Shown: one piece after another, positions 24,058-32,642 of the stretch | Layout of the letters: every line of letters starts with the position of its first letter | Position numbering within the stretch: the stretch's first letter is position 1 | NCBI RefSeq assembly: GCF_014646895.1 | Contig: NZ_BMOD01000035.1 | Location: 1 to 40,546 of the forward strand | Direction of reading: 5' to 3' | DNA from: Deinococcus roseus | Lineage (GTDB): Bacteria > Deinococcota > Deinococci > Deinococcales > Deinococcaceae | Length of the DNA stretch: 40,546 nt | Position numbers and translations under genes: made by a program | Notes under the pieces: generated by a model | What the model was told of the DNA's origin: nothing | What the model saw: the letters and a program-made list of their open reading frames with translations, nothing else | The model's database searches: none

Positions 24058-24393
24058 ATGTTGCATTTTTACGCCATTGCAGACCAGCATCCTGAACCCG
24101 ACACCCTGATTGATCTGCGTTTTCTGGGGTTCATGTCGGAGCGGGAACACCAGGACTTGAAAGGCCTCTGGGAAGCCGTAGAGGGCACCTCTCTGAACTT
24201 GCAGGAAGGCTTAAAAGTGCGCCTGCTGCTCTCCCAGGTGAAAGGCCTGCAAGAACAATTGCTGGGCCTGTATGAACACAAGCCCCACCTGTGGGAACAC
24301 TCCAGCTACAAGCATTTCGAGGAGGTCCTCAGGGTGGCCCTGACCGAGCACTGCGGAATGCTGGTGCTGCCCCACGAAAAGAAGCCCGGTTGA
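24058..24393 (+). CDS. Hypothetical protein, mainly helical
   Basis: 111 residues, soluble, no recognisable motif. Helix-rich (LKGLWEAVEG, VRLLLSQVKGLQEQLLGLYEH). The stop codon lies within the bidirectional terminator that separates it from the PP2C gene. Its nearness to the Ppx gene suggests co-expression only. Confidence 0.6.
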   Translation: MLHFYAIADQHPEPDTLIDLRFLGFMSEREHQDLKGLWEAVEGTSLNLQEGLKVRLLLSQVKGLQEQLLGLYEHKPHLWEHSSYKHFEEVLRVALTEHCGMLVLPHEKKPG

Positions 24394-24404
24394 TGCCGGG
24401 CTTC
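24381..24404. terminator. Bidirectional terminator
   Basis: GAAGCCCGG and CCGGGCTTC form a 9-bp stem with a 6-base loop, preceded by AAAA on the plus strand, giving TTTT after the stem on the minus strand. It ends the PP2C operon and also covers the convergent gene. Confidence 0.88.
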
Positions 24405-24424
24405 TTGCTGAAAGGATGGAAGGT

Positions 24425-26590
24425 TTACTGGATGCGTTCGGCAATCAGCACGGTGGCGTTGTCGGGGGCACCGGAAGCCAGGCTGGCCTGAATCATCTGG
24501 TCTGCAGCCTGCTCCAGTGAAAGTTCCATGAAGCCCTGCAAATCTGCAAAGCCCACCTCTCCCCACACCCCGTCGCTGAGCAAAAGCAAGCGATCCCCTA
24601 CAGCGACCGTGAAGCCCAGTTGCATCACGTAGTCGGGCTGGTGCTGTTTGAGGGAACCCAGAGAGCGCAGAACCTTGTTGCGGTCCGGGCTGTTCTCGGC
24701 TTCTTCGGGGGTCATCATGCCACTGGCGACCAGGGCAGCCACCAGCGAATGGTCTTTGCTGATCTGCTTGAGGGTGCTGCCCGAGAAGGTGTAAGCGCGG
24801 GTGTCTCCGACATGGCCCAGCACCACCTGGCTGTCCCGGGCCACCACGCCAGAGAAGGTGCAGCCGCCATCCTGGCCGTTCATGTTGTCCAGCACGGCCT
24901 GATTGCATTTCCAGATGGTGTCCTCGATGTTTTCAGTGGCCGCCACCTGCAGGAAGGTCTGCACTGCAGCCTGAGAAGCAACTTCTCCAGCAGCCATGCC
25001 CCCCATGCCGTCTGAAACGCAGGCCAGCAGCAGGGTCTGTCTGGTGTTGTGGGTGTAAACCTGCTCCAGGCGGTAGGCGTAAGAGTCCTCATTGACCGGA
25101 CGGTCCGGGTTGAGGCCCACGGTGGAGCGGGCCACCACTTTCCACTCCACGGTGGGCGCGGCTTTCAGGCCACCGAGGGCACTGCGCCACTGTTCGGGGT
25201 TGGCCCGTTTGCTGGCAGGTTGCAGGGACTGGTACAGCAGTTGTGGGACGCCTGCCACCTGGACGCTGCCCAGCAAAGCACGTGAGGCCCCTTCAGCAGG
25301 CAGGAGTTCTCCACTCAGCAGGCGGTACAGCAAAGCCCCCAGAAAGAACACCCCTTCTTTGCCTGTGGCAGGCAGACCGGACATCACTTCAGGCGCAGTG
25401 AACCCTTCCCGGTACACGGTGGTGACGGGCTCTCCAATGCGGGCCAGACGCGGAGGGAAGCGCAGGCGCAAACCTTCCGGGGTCATCACCAGACCATCCG
25501 GGTCCAGGTCAATCAGGGCATAACCCTGCTTGTAAAGGCTGAACACGTACTGGCTCAGGGCATCCAGAAGCTTCAGGGCTTCTGGAAAGCTCTGGGGAAA
25601 GGTCAGCACCTCTCCCTGGGTGTCGGGAAAAACCACCCCTTCGTTGCCCGAATACAGGGCTTTGGGAGCAATACGGTGGGCCAGCAGGCTTCCCCACAAA
25701 GCCTGGGGTTGCAGGTGCACCAGCAGGTTCTGCCCCTCTTCAGAAGCAGCGCTGAACCAGCCTCTGGGAAGGGCGTCCCTCACCCGGAAACGCACGTTTC
25801 CCCACTGCTGCTGCTCTTCGCGCTGCAAGGTGGGTTCTGTGAAGGTGGGAGGCAGGATTTCTTCTTCCAGAAAGTCATCCTGAGCAGCAGTCTCGGTGGT
25901 TTGTTCTGGCAGGGGTTCCATGACCTGGGGAACCGGAAAACTCATCTGAATGGCTGGAGCAGGTTCCAGAACATCAGGATGGGAAGCAGGCTCTGCAGCC
26001 TGGATTTCCCCTTCAGGTCTGGGATCCTCAATGGCAGGTGGGGTCTCATGGGGAGGCACATCCGCAGGTTCATCTGCCGGAGGAGGCAGGTCTTCAGGGA
26101 TCGGCTGGCCAGGGTCCTGCACGGGCACTTCTGGCAAGCTGGGCGGGTCTTCTGCAGGGGTTTCAGGTCCAGTTGCAGGATCGGCACTCGCAAGTTCAGC
26201 ACCATGCACTTTCTGCACCTGTTCTGCAATCACCTGTTCCAGACTGGTTTCCCCATGAGGGCTTTCAAAGTTAAAGGTCTGTTCCTCAATGACATCCTGG
26301 GGGTTCAGGCCTTCTGCATTGACGGCTGCTTCTTTAATGACCTCTTCACTGCCTGTTTCTGCAATGACAGGTTCTGCAGCTTCAGCGTTTGCATCCTCAG
26401 GTTCTGCACCTGCCTCTGGGGCCTGGTCTTCAGGCGCATCCTGGGCGGTCATTTCGTGAGGCTCGGGGGCCAGCACTTCCTGCACTACAACTTCTGAATC
26501 AGCAGCTTCTGAATCAGGAGAGCCAGATGGACCGGGAGGAGTCACCTCTTCCCGGTTTTCGGCCTCTTCCTGTGGACGTGGGTCCGTCAT
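24425..26590 (-). CDS. PP2C phosphatase fused to a kinase-like (pseudokinase) domain
   Basis: A 721-residue, three-part protein. Residues 1-260 are an acidic, Pro/Glu-rich, probably disordered region. Residues about 263-473 keep a kinase C-lobe outline: DLDPDGLVM in the catalytic-loop position, FTAPEV for the APE motif and GVFFLGALLYRLLSGE for helix F; but HRD, DFG and the VAIK lysine are all missing. Residues about 483-720 are a PP2C domain with NEDS, SDGMGG (D527), GHVGDTR, LLLSDG (D673) and DNATV (D710), so the metal site is intact. ATG at 26590 is chosen because AGGAGG lies seven bases upstream; an in-frame TTG at 26596 is too close. It is the last gene of the kinase/FHA/vWA operon and likely removes phosphate from its products. 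Confidence 0.88.
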   Translation of the reverse strand: MTDPRPQEEAENREEVTPPGPSGSPDSEAADSEVVVQEVLAPEPHEMTAQDAPEDQAPEAGAEPEDANAEAAEPVIAETGSEEVIKEAAVNAEGLNPQDVIEEQTFNFESPHGETSLEQVIAEQVQKVHGAELASADPATGPETPAEDPPSLPEVPVQDPGQPIPEDLPPPADEPADVPPHETPPAIEDPRPEGEIQAAEPASHPDVLEPAPAIQMSFPVPQVMEPLPEQTTETAAQDDFLEEEILPPTFTEPTLQREEQQQWGNVRFRVRDALPRGWFSAASEEGQNLLVHLQPQALWGSLLAHRIAPKALYSGNEGVVFPDTQGEVLTFPQSFPEALKLLDALSQYVFSLYKQGYALIDLDPDGLVMTPEGLRLRFPPRLARIGEPVTTVYREGFTAPEVMSGLPATGKEGVFFLGALLYRLLSGELLPAEGASRALLGSVQVAGVPQLLYQSLQPASKRANPEQWRSALGGLKAAPTVEWKVVARSTVGLNPDRPVNEDSYAYRLEQVYTHNTRQTLLLACVSDGMGGMAAGEVASQAAVQTFLQVAATENIEDTIWKCNQAVLDNMNGQDGGCTFSGVVARDSQVVLGHVGDTRAYTFSGSTLKQISKDHSLVAALVASGMMTPEEAENSPDRNKVLRSLGSLKQHQPDYVMQLGFTVAVGDRLLLLSDGVWGEVGFADLQGFMELSLEQAADQMIQASLASGAPDNATVLIAERIQ

Positions 26591-26592
26591 GG

Positions 26593-27387
26593 TCAATCCT
26601 CCTGGAAGATCATCAAGAGGTTCCCGAAGGCAATCTCATCCCCATTGCTCAGGGCAGTGGGTTCTGCAAGACGGGGACCAAAATTCACATCTCCGGACTT
26701 GCGCAGGAACACCCCGTTGGTGGAGCCCAGGTCTTTGACTTTCCAGCGTCCATCCTCGAAGAACACCTGGGCGTGACGGCGGGACACATGCTCAGAGCCG
26801 GGAAGTCCGGTCACATCGATGTCCACAGGGCCTGTGGAGGCATCAAAACGGCCCACCGTGAGGGCACCTGCCACCAGCGGAATGCTGTCTCCAGAGAGCA
26901 CCCCATATTTCTTGATGGCCAGTTTGGCAGGAACAGGGCCGCTGCTCACAGGTGCCGGGGTGGGCACAGGAGCGGGTTCAGGTGCAGCTTCTGGAGTGGG
27001 TTCAGAAGTGGCTTCTGGTGCTGCAGGAACACTGGTGCTTTCCTGTGCTGGCACAGCTTCAGGCGTGGAAGGCTGCACATCTTCCAGGGGTTCTTCCAGC
27101 ACATCTGCTGCCGGGATTTCCGGTGTGGCAGGGGTTTCAGGAGTGGAGGCTTCAGGGGTGGGCACTTCCAGAGGGGTGCTCTGGGAGATGGGTTCCTGCA
27201 CCTCGGGTTGTGGGAGGGGTGGGGTGGGGGGCACCACATTGCTGTCAAACGTGCTGCTTTCAGGCAGGGGGGATTCCCTGACTTCGGGGCTGGAAGAGGT
27301 GGGGGTGGCGGCGAGTTCCACACCGCAACCATCGCAAAAACGGGCTCCATCAGGATTCTGGGTTCCACACACCTGGCAAACAATCAT
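26593..27387 (-). CDS. Zinc-ribbon FHA-domain protein
   Basis: 264 residues. An N-terminal zinc ribbon (CQVCG...CDGCG), a long Pro/Glu/Thr-rich linker (about 30-155), and a C-terminal FHA domain with GRFDAST, SRRHAQV (Ser, Arg and His of the phosphothreonine site) and DLGSTNG. FHA domains bind phosphothreonine, probably on a partner of the kinase encoded just upstream. ATG 27387 has AAAGGAGT six bases before it; the upstream in-frame TTG overlaps that site. Two bases separate its stop from the PP2C start. The linker is compositionally like the PP2C N-terminus. Confidence 0.9.
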   Translation of the reverse strand: MIVCQVCGTQNPDGARFCDGCGVELAATPTSSSPEVRESPLPESSTFDSNVVPPTPPLPQPEVQEPISQSTPLEVPTPEASTPETPATPEIPAADVLEEPLEDVQPSTPEAVPAQESTSVPAAPEATSEPTPEAAPEPAPVPTPAPVSSGPVPAKLAIKKYGVLSGDSIPLVAGALTVGRFDASTGPVDIDVTGLPGSEHVSRRHAQVFFEDGRWKVKDLGSTNGVFLRKSGDVNFGPRLAEPTALSNGDEIAFGNLLMIFQED

Positions 27388-27537
27388 GTTGACTCCTTTC
27401 AAGTTGAGACAGGATCAATCCTTCCCTGTCCGTCGTCACTTTTGGTCAGAAGGCATTCTGTCCTCTGGCGGCTGTCCTGATCTTTCCATTCGCTTTGCTC
27501 AGGTCAAAACGCGCAAAGCCCGCTTTGACCGAAAGCA

Positions 27538-28779
27538 TCAGCGTCCCATCCATTTCACGGCTTTGACACCAGCATAAGCTCCCAATGCACCCAGCGTAAG
27601 CTGTCCCAATGAGGAAAGGGAAAACTCCTGACTGAGGCGCGTTCCAGCCCAGAAAGCACACAGCGGCAGCAAGAAGGGCAAACTCCACCACAGAAAACGG
27701 CCCAGAAAGAATCCGACTGCTCCGACCACCAGGGCACCTTCCCACAGGCCGTAACGGAAACCCAACAGCGCACCCAGGGCCAGAAAAAACCAGCTGGCGT
27801 TTTCTGCTTTCAGGGTTTGCACAGCAACGGGGCGTTCTGCAGGTTTCTGTCTGGGCTGCAGGGGAGCACCTTGCAGCAGGTTCAGCAGGTTCTGGGCACT
27901 CTGGGGACGGTCCTGCACATTCAGACTCAGGCTGCTTTGCACAGCATCTTTCAGGAAAGCAGGCACCTTGCCTGACACTTCTGGAAGCTTCATGCCCAGC
28001 AGGCGGTCAGTGGCATTCACTGGAGGCTGCCCGGTCAGTGCGTGGTACAGCGTGGCCCCTAGGGCGTAAATGTCGGTGTAAGGCGCAAATTTGGCCTGGG
28101 TGGCGTACTGCTCTGGGGCAGCGTAACCGGGGGTGACCATGCGGGTGTACTGCATGGTTTTCTCACTCTGGTAGGGCCTGCTGGAGCCGAAATCAATCAG
28201 CACCACACGTCCAGAGCCTTCCAGGAAGAGGTTTTCGGGTTTGATGTCGCGGTGCAGAATGCCCGCCTGATGCATGTCCTGCAAGGCTTCTGCGCTGCGA
28301 ATGGCGATTTTTAAAGTTTCTTCGGGGGAAAGTGGCCCTGAGGCCAGCCTCTCTCCCAGGGTCTCTCCCTGCAGGAATTCCATCACCAGGTAAGCGGTGT
28401 GGTTTTCCTCGAAGGTGTCCATCACCCGCACGATGCCGGGATGCTGGAATTTTGCCAGGGCCTGACCTTCTTTGAGAAAGTCTTTCCGGGTGTGTTCCAG
28501 CAGTTCCAGGCTGCCTGTGACAGGCAAAACCAGGGTGCCCTGGCGGGTGCAACCCTGGGGAAAGAGTTCCTTGATGGCCACCTCACGGCGCAGATTCAAA
28601 TCTTCTGCCCGGTAGGTGATGCCAAACCCGCCCTGCCCAATCACCTGCTGAATGCGGTACCTCTGCCCATGCAGCAGGCTGCCCACAGGCAGTTCTGCAC
28701 TGTAGGAGAGGGGTGAACCGCACCTGGGGCACCGCTGGGGGGTGCCCTGCAGGGCTGCTGCGCAGGACGGACAGATCAA
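27538..28779 (-). CDS. Zinc-ribbon membrane Ser/Thr protein kinase
   Basis: 413 residues. An N-terminal zinc ribbon (CPSC at 3-6, CPRC at 17-20), then an active-looking Hanks kinase: GQGGFG (48-53), K70 in VAIK, H176-R177-D178, D196-F-G, AAPEQ (220-224). Three or more hydrophobic segments follow (about 329-345, 348-382, 390-408), so it is anchored by its C-terminus with the kinase in the cytosol. The start is TTG at 28779, overlapping the stop region of the vWA gene; TGGAG lies six bases before it, and no ATG or GTG fits, so translation is coupled. Its substrates are probably the FHA and vWA partners (inference). Confidence 0.9.
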   Translation of the reverse strand: MICPSCAAALQGTPQRCPRCGSPLSYSAELPVGSLLHGQRYRIQQVIGQGGFGITYRAEDLNLRREVAIKELFPQGCTRQGTLVLPVTGSLELLEHTRKDFLKEGQALAKFQHPGIVRVMDTFEENHTAYLVMEFLQGETLGERLASGPLSPEETLKIAIRSAEALQDMHQAGILHRDIKPENLFLEGSGRVVLIDFGSSRPYQSEKTMQYTRMVTPGYAAPEQYATQAKFAPYTDIYALGATLYHALTGQPPVNATDRLLGMKLPEVSGKVPAFLKDAVQSSLSLNVQDRPQSAQNLLNLLQGAPLQPRQKPAERPVAVQTLKAENASWFFLALGALLGFRYGLWEGALVVGAVGFFLGRFLWWSLPFLLPLCAFWAGTRLSQEFSLSSLGQLTLGALGAYAGVKAVKWMGR

Positions 28780-28780
28780 A

Positions 28781-30160
28781 TCAGGCTCCAGTGATGCGGC
28801 GGATTTCCTCGTCAGAAGGCAGGTTCTGACCGGATTGGATGGTCTGGGTCTTGGCCCCGATCCTCAGGGTCTTGGCGGTGCCCAGGCTGATGGTCTTGGA
28901 GGTGGTGAGTTCTTCCAGGGCACGGTCCAGGGCCTGGGTCATGTTGTTGTTCCCAAGGCGCTGGGTCATGCTGCGGGCCAGTTCCAGGGTTTTCTGGGCC
29001 TGCTGGGGGTTGGAAGAGGCTTCTTTGGTGGCCTGGGCCACCAGCATTTCAATGTTGCGCTGTTGCACCCACTGCATCACGTCTGGTGCGATCACGCCAG
29101 CGCGGGTTTCATCGCTGGTGAATTCTGCCACCACGTCCATGGGAGGGAGTTCTCCACGAAACTGCTTGCCAGGAACAATGTAGGTCAGGCCAATCTGGGC
29201 CAGACGCACCCGTGCAGGAATGCGGGCAGGCAGGGTGAATTCCAGAATGAAAATGCTGCCCTGTCCGGCTTCCACGTTGCCCAGAGGAAATGGGCTGCTG
29301 CGCAAATCCACTTCGGTCTGGGTGGGAGACACGCGGGTGACGCGGGTGAGCTCCACGTCTTTGACGGTTCGCACGCTCAGTTCCACGTTGGTGATCACCT
29401 GGGCAGCGGCCTGTTTGATGTCTCCCAGCAGGGCTTTGGGCAACTCACTGGCCCGGACAGATGGAGGCTGGGGGTTCTGGTTGTCCGGGACCACATCGAA
29501 AGCCTGTCCCTGGGTGCGGTTGGTGAGGTCCAGCAGGAGGTCAGTGTTCACGTCGTCTCCGACACCCACGGTGGTGACCGGAATGCGGTTCTTGACGTAA
29601 AACTCTGCGGCCACCTGACAGACGGGCTCGTCAAACGTCTGGCCATCAGAGAGCAAAATCATGCGGCGGCTGCCGCTTTCTTTTTCCAGCAGGGTGGCGG
29701 CTTCTTTCATGCCTGCCCCCATGTGGGTGCCGCCCGAGAACTTGGTCAAGAGACCTGCAGCGTCCAGCAAAGCCTTCTTGTCTTTTGCAGGGGTGAAGGG
29801 AAGCAGCACCTTGGCCCGGTCATCAAATTTGATCAGGGCGATGCGGTCGTCTTCCATGAGCAGGCCCGAATTGAAAATGTTCTTGAGGGATTCCACCACC
29901 AGTTCAATCTTGCTTCTGGCCCCCTCGACCACCTCGTAGGTTTTGCCATCCACCTGCATGGTCTGTCCGGTGCGTCTGGAGGGTTTGGTGACCACCTCGT
30001 ACATGCTTCCCGAGGTGTCCACCACGAAGGCCACATCCAGTTGTGGTCGCGCCTCTGTGGCCTCCTGGGAGGGAGTGAGGGTCAGCATCGCAAACAGTTT
30101 CTGACCTTCCACATGGGCCAGCAGAAACTCGCGATGCAATTTCAGTTGCGTGTTGAGCAT
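28781..30160 (-). CDS. von Willebrand factor A domain protein
   Basis: 459 residues. The vWA domain occupies about 40-225 with the MIDAS motif D48-T-S50-G-S52, the Thr position in SGGTHMG and ILLSDG later. After it comes a beta-rich region and a helical C-terminus. The layout recalls CoxE/inter-alpha-trypsin-type vWA proteins rather than the short TerY. No signal peptide, so cytosolic. The first gene of the vWA-kinase-FHA-PP2C operon; AAAGGAGA lies before the ATG. Confidence 0.9.
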   Translation of the reverse strand: MLNTQLKLHREFLLAHVEGQKLFAMLTLTPSQEATEARPQLDVAFVVDTSGSMYEVVTKPSRRTGQTMQVDGKTYEVVEGARSKIELVVESLKNIFNSGLLMEDDRIALIKFDDRAKVLLPFTPAKDKKALLDAAGLLTKFSGGTHMGAGMKEAATLLEKESGSRRMILLSDGQTFDEPVCQVAAEFYVKNRIPVTTVGVGDDVNTDLLLDLTNRTQGQAFDVVPDNQNPQPPSVRASELPKALLGDIKQAAAQVITNVELSVRTVKDVELTRVTRVSPTQTEVDLRSSPFPLGNVEAGQGSIFILEFTLPARIPARVRLAQIGLTYIVPGKQFRGELPPMDVVAEFTSDETRAGVIAPDVMQWVQQRNIEMLVAQATKEASSNPQQAQKTLELARSMTQRLGNNNMTQALDRALEELTTSKTISLGTAKTLRIGAKTQTIQSGQNLPSDEEIRRITGA

Positions 30161-30197
30161 TAGGGTCTCCTTTAATCCGTCCTGACTGATGTACGTG

Positions 30198-30203
30198 ATT
30201 TTA
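30198..30203 (-). promoter_or_regulatory. Possible -10 of the vWA operon
   Basis: TAAAAT on the minus strand about 38 bases before the vWA start. The -35 is unclear. Confidence 0.35.
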
Positions 30204-30252
30204 GATGGGGGAGTTCCATGGTTTTGCCGACACCTCCATGATCCAGCAATTT

Positions 30253-30274
30253 GGAGGGTGAGTCTACACCCTCC
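30253..30274. promoter_or_regulatory. Inverted repeat before the vWA operon
   Basis: GGAGGGT and ACCCTCC with an 8-base spacer, about 95 bases upstream of the vWA start and 50 bases after the Yip1-like stop. Without a T-tract it is an operator candidate rather than a terminator. Confidence 0.4.
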
Positions 30275-30323
30275 GTTGCAATTTGCCTGTGTGGTTGTTT
30301 TGGGCTTTTTGCGGGATGCCCTG

Positions 30324-31034
30324 TCAAAACTCTGTTGGGGCCTCGGTCATTTTTTCGGTGACGATGCCATGGTCCAGGAAGCGCCAGGTGGCATTGAGGT
30401 TGACCTGACAGACCACATGCACAAAGGTGATGACCAGCACAGCCAGCAAGGTGCGCACCCAGGTCAGTCCGGCCTGACGGAATCCCAGCAAAAGCAGACA
30501 GGCCTGGTATGCAAAAGCCAGCATCCCTGAGTAGAACATCACTTTGAAAGGGAGGCTGTGCTGGATCTGCGCAAACAGGTAACGGGCAATGTCGCTGGAA
30601 TTGAAGTAGGTCATTTCTTTTTCCAGGATGGCTTTGGTGGCTTCCAGGTCTGCCGGGAAAGGCAAAAGCAACCCGCACACCAGCAACACCACACCCCACA
30701 ACAGAAACGGGGTCAGCGAGGCCACCCCAATTTCTGCTGCCCTGGCCTGTGGTCCCAGCCACAGATACCCCAGCACCAGCACCCCCAGGGTCCAGAACAT
30801 CTCTGAAATCAGACCACTGAGCAAAATCCCCACATACAGAATGATGGGTTGCTCTGAACCCAGCGCCTGATAAAACCGGATGTAACAGGTCAGGGCACAC
30901 AGCACCGGAAAAAAGGCACACAGGGCAAACCAGCCCAGCATCTTGCCATTGTCGGGATAGGTGCGGGTGAGAACAGAAAAATAAAGCGCTGGATGAAACA
31001 AAACACGATATGGAGAATGGGCTTTCACAGTCAC
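30324..31034 (-). CDS. Yip1-like multi-pass membrane protein
   Basis: 236 residues with five or six hydrophobic segments (FALCAFFPVLCALTCYI, ILYVGILLSGLI, FLLWGVVLLVCGLLL, MLAFAYQACLLLLGF, LLAVLVITFVHVV). The N-terminus (LFHPALYFSVLTRTYPDNGK) and general layout resemble bacterial Yip1/DUF1282 membrane proteins. The GTG at 31034 is chosen with AGGAGGT seven bases upstream. It lies 163 bases before the vWA gene on the same strand and may be co-transcribed. Role unknown. Confidence 0.75.
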   Translation of the reverse strand: MTVKAHSPYRVLFHPALYFSVLTRTYPDNGKMLGWFALCAFFPVLCALTCYIRFYQALGSEQPIILYVGILLSGLISEMFWTLGVLVLGYLWLGPQARAAEIGVASLTPFLLWGVVLLVCGLLLPFPADLEATKAILEKEMTYFNSSDIARYLFAQIQHSLPFKVMFYSGMLAFAYQACLLLLGFRQAGLTWVRTLLAVLVITFVHVVCQVNLNATWRFLDHGIVTEKMTEAPTEF

Positions 31035-31133
31035 AATTTTGACCTCCTGTTTCAGAATGCCAGAAAAACCTGCGCTTCAGAATGGGTGATATGACTTACC
31101 TTTCTGGATTGACATTCAGGCCTATCCCCTCCC

Positions 31134-31168
31134 TTGACTTTTGCTGCATATCGGATCACGATATAGAT
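31134..31168 (+). promoter_or_regulatory. PadR promoter with palindromic operator
   Basis: TTGACT (31134-31139) is a -35 candidate. The perfect palindrome ATATCG-N5-CGATAT (31148-31164) overlaps the likely -10 (TATAGAT, 31162-31168), a normal place for an autoregulatory repressor site. The -35/-10 spacing is not ideal. Confidence 0.55.
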
Positions 31169-31191
31169 AATCTAAAACCAGTGGAGTGACC

Positions 31192-31512
31192 ATGGACGCA
31201 AACCTCATCAAAGGCCATCTGGACCTGATCCTGCTCAGCATTCTGGAGGGGGAGGCCAAATATGGACTGGAAATCAGCAAAGAAGCCCAGGAGCGCACCG
31301 AAGGGTATTTTGACCTGAAAGTGGGCAGCCTCTACCCCGCCCTGCACCGCCTGGAACAGGCTGGATTGCTGGCCGGAGAGTTCCGCACCGCCCCCAGAGG
31401 TGGCAGTCTGGTGAAATACTACTGGCTGACCAATGAAGGCAAAGCCGATCTGGAACGCAGACGCCAGGACTTCACCACCTTCACCCGCACCGTGGAATCG
31501 CTCTGGCGGTGA
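31192..31512 (+). CDS. PadR-family transcriptional regulator
   Basis: 106 residues. A winged helix typical of PadR: HLDLILLSIL, YGLEISKEA, a recognition helix with VGSLYPALHRLEQAGLL, then a wing and YYWLTNEGKADLE. The short C-terminal helix makes it the small (subfamily 2) type. ATG chosen over the GTG six bases upstream because GGAG is positioned for it. Its stop is three bases before the next gene, with which it forms an operon; such PadR plus permease-prefix pairs are common in Gram-positives and Deinococcus. Confidence 0.93.
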   Translation: MDANLIKGHLDLILLSILEGEAKYGLEISKEAQERTEGYFDLKVGSLYPALHRLEQAGLLAGEFRTAPRGGSLVKYYWLTNEGKADLERRRQDFTTFTRTVESLWR

Positions 31513-31515
31513 ACC

Positions 31516-32538
31516 ATGCTGAGCCGCGCTGAACGCTACATTCAGACCTGCACCCACGGCCTGCCCCCCAAGAGCAGGCAACTGGTGGCACTGGAATTGC
31601 GCGGCCACATTCAGGAACGCACCCGGGAATGGATGGAACAGGGCCTTCCCCATCCCGAGGCCCTCAACCGGACCCTGGAAGAACTGGGGGCACCTGCACA
31701 GATTGGCGCAGGATTCAGAACCGTGCACTGGAACCACACCCTGCTGCGCTCGGTGATGCTGTGCGCTCTGGTGGTGGCCCTCAGCCCTGGACTGTTCCGT
31801 TCCAGCCTGCCTGCCCTGGCCCTCACCAATGAGGCCTTCATCCAGAGGCACCAGGCCGAGGAGTTGCTGAGCAGCCTGGGACTGACCTCTCCTGTTGAAC
31901 TTCCCGACCCACCCATCAACGTGTCCTTCAATTACAAAGGCAAGGACATGGTGCGCACGCCCAGCCTGCGCTGGAACGACCAGCCTTTTGTGAACATCTC
32001 CTACCTGCTGCTGGCCCTCAAGCAGGCCGGACCCATCCATGTGCAAGGCTGGAACAACCCGGTGCTCTCCGTGGAAAACACCCGCGTGTCGCTGGGAAGC
32101 CCCGAAAAGCCCATCACAGCCTACCCCATCTACCTGAGCGAACTGCAACGCATCATCGGGTCCCAGTATTCCGGGCAGCGTATGGTGTTTGCCACCCCCT
32201 CCTCCCAGGAGAACCGCAGCGGCTTCTTTCTTTCCGCTCCACAACGTTCTGGTGAAGTGTATGCCCTGGTGGCCGCCCATCAGAGCGAAGACGGACTGGA
32301 ATTCGCCATGGATGTGCTGCCCTCCTCTGCAGATGGCCTGCTGAATTTTGAGCTGGGCTACCTGTTCACCCATCTGCAACTTTACGGCTCCTGGAATGCC
32401 TTTCAGACGGCTTCCCTGCATGCCCCTTACGGAGCCAGTGCCAGCCGTCCCGTGCCAGCCATGCTGGTTTCACTGTCCAGCACCCTGGACGGCACCTTCA
32501 CGGTGCTGCCCAGATCAGGCATCTTCACCGCCAACTGA
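31516..32538 (+). CDS. Permease-prefix-like membrane protein
   Basis: 340 residues. The N-terminus (residues 1-70, RYIQTCTHGLPPKSRQLVALELRGHIQERTR split by helices, and TLEELGAP) resembles the permease prefix/DUF1700 domain that pairs with PadR regulators. One transmembrane segment (about 78-105), then a large extracytoplasmic region of about 230 residues that I do not recognise. The PadR regulator sits three bases upstream. Likely part of an envelope stress or sensing pair; function unknown. Confidence 0.72.
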   Translation: MLSRAERYIQTCTHGLPPKSRQLVALELRGHIQERTREWMEQGLPHPEALNRTLEELGAPAQIGAGFRTVHWNHTLLRSVMLCALVVALSPGLFRSSLPALALTNEAFIQRHQAEELLSSLGLTSPVELPDPPINVSFNYKGKDMVRTPSLRWNDQPFVNISYLLLALKQAGPIHVQGWNNPVLSVENTRVSLGSPEKPITAYPIYLSELQRIIGSQYSGQRMVFATPSSQENRSGFFLSAPQRSGEVYALVAAHQSEDGLEFAMDVLPSSADGLLNFELGYLFTHLQLYGSWNAFQTASLHAPYGASASRPVPAMLVSLSSTLDGTFTVLPRSGIFTAN

Positions 32539-32553
32539 TTTTTGGTTTCAGGG

Positions 32554-32575
32554 CACCTGCATGTGGCAGGTGTTT
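32554..32575 (+). terminator. Terminator of the PadR operon
   Basis: CACCTGC-ATGTG-GCAGGTG followed by TTTC, 15 bases after the stop codon. The same CACCTGC/GCAGGTG arms form the terminator at 3705-3722. Confidence 0.7.
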
Positions 32576-32594
32576 CAAAACAGCTTTCCAGCAC

Positions 32595-32612
32595 AGACCC
32601 CTTGAGGGGTCT
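32595..32612 (+). promoter_or_regulatory. Hairpin before the cytochrome peroxidase gene
   Basis: AGACCCC-TTGA-GGGGTCT, a perfect 7-bp stem, 30 bases before the start codon. It could be a second terminator or a regulatory hairpin in the leader. Confidence 0.45.
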
Positions 32613-32642
32613 GCAGGTCCCCCATTCTCCAAGGAGGTCAGC

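Noticed and set aside
32554..32575. Shared CACCTGC/GCAGGTG hairpin at 3705-3722 and here as a repeat family
   Set aside because: Only the short arms match; loops and flanks differ, so chance or general terminator preference is enough.
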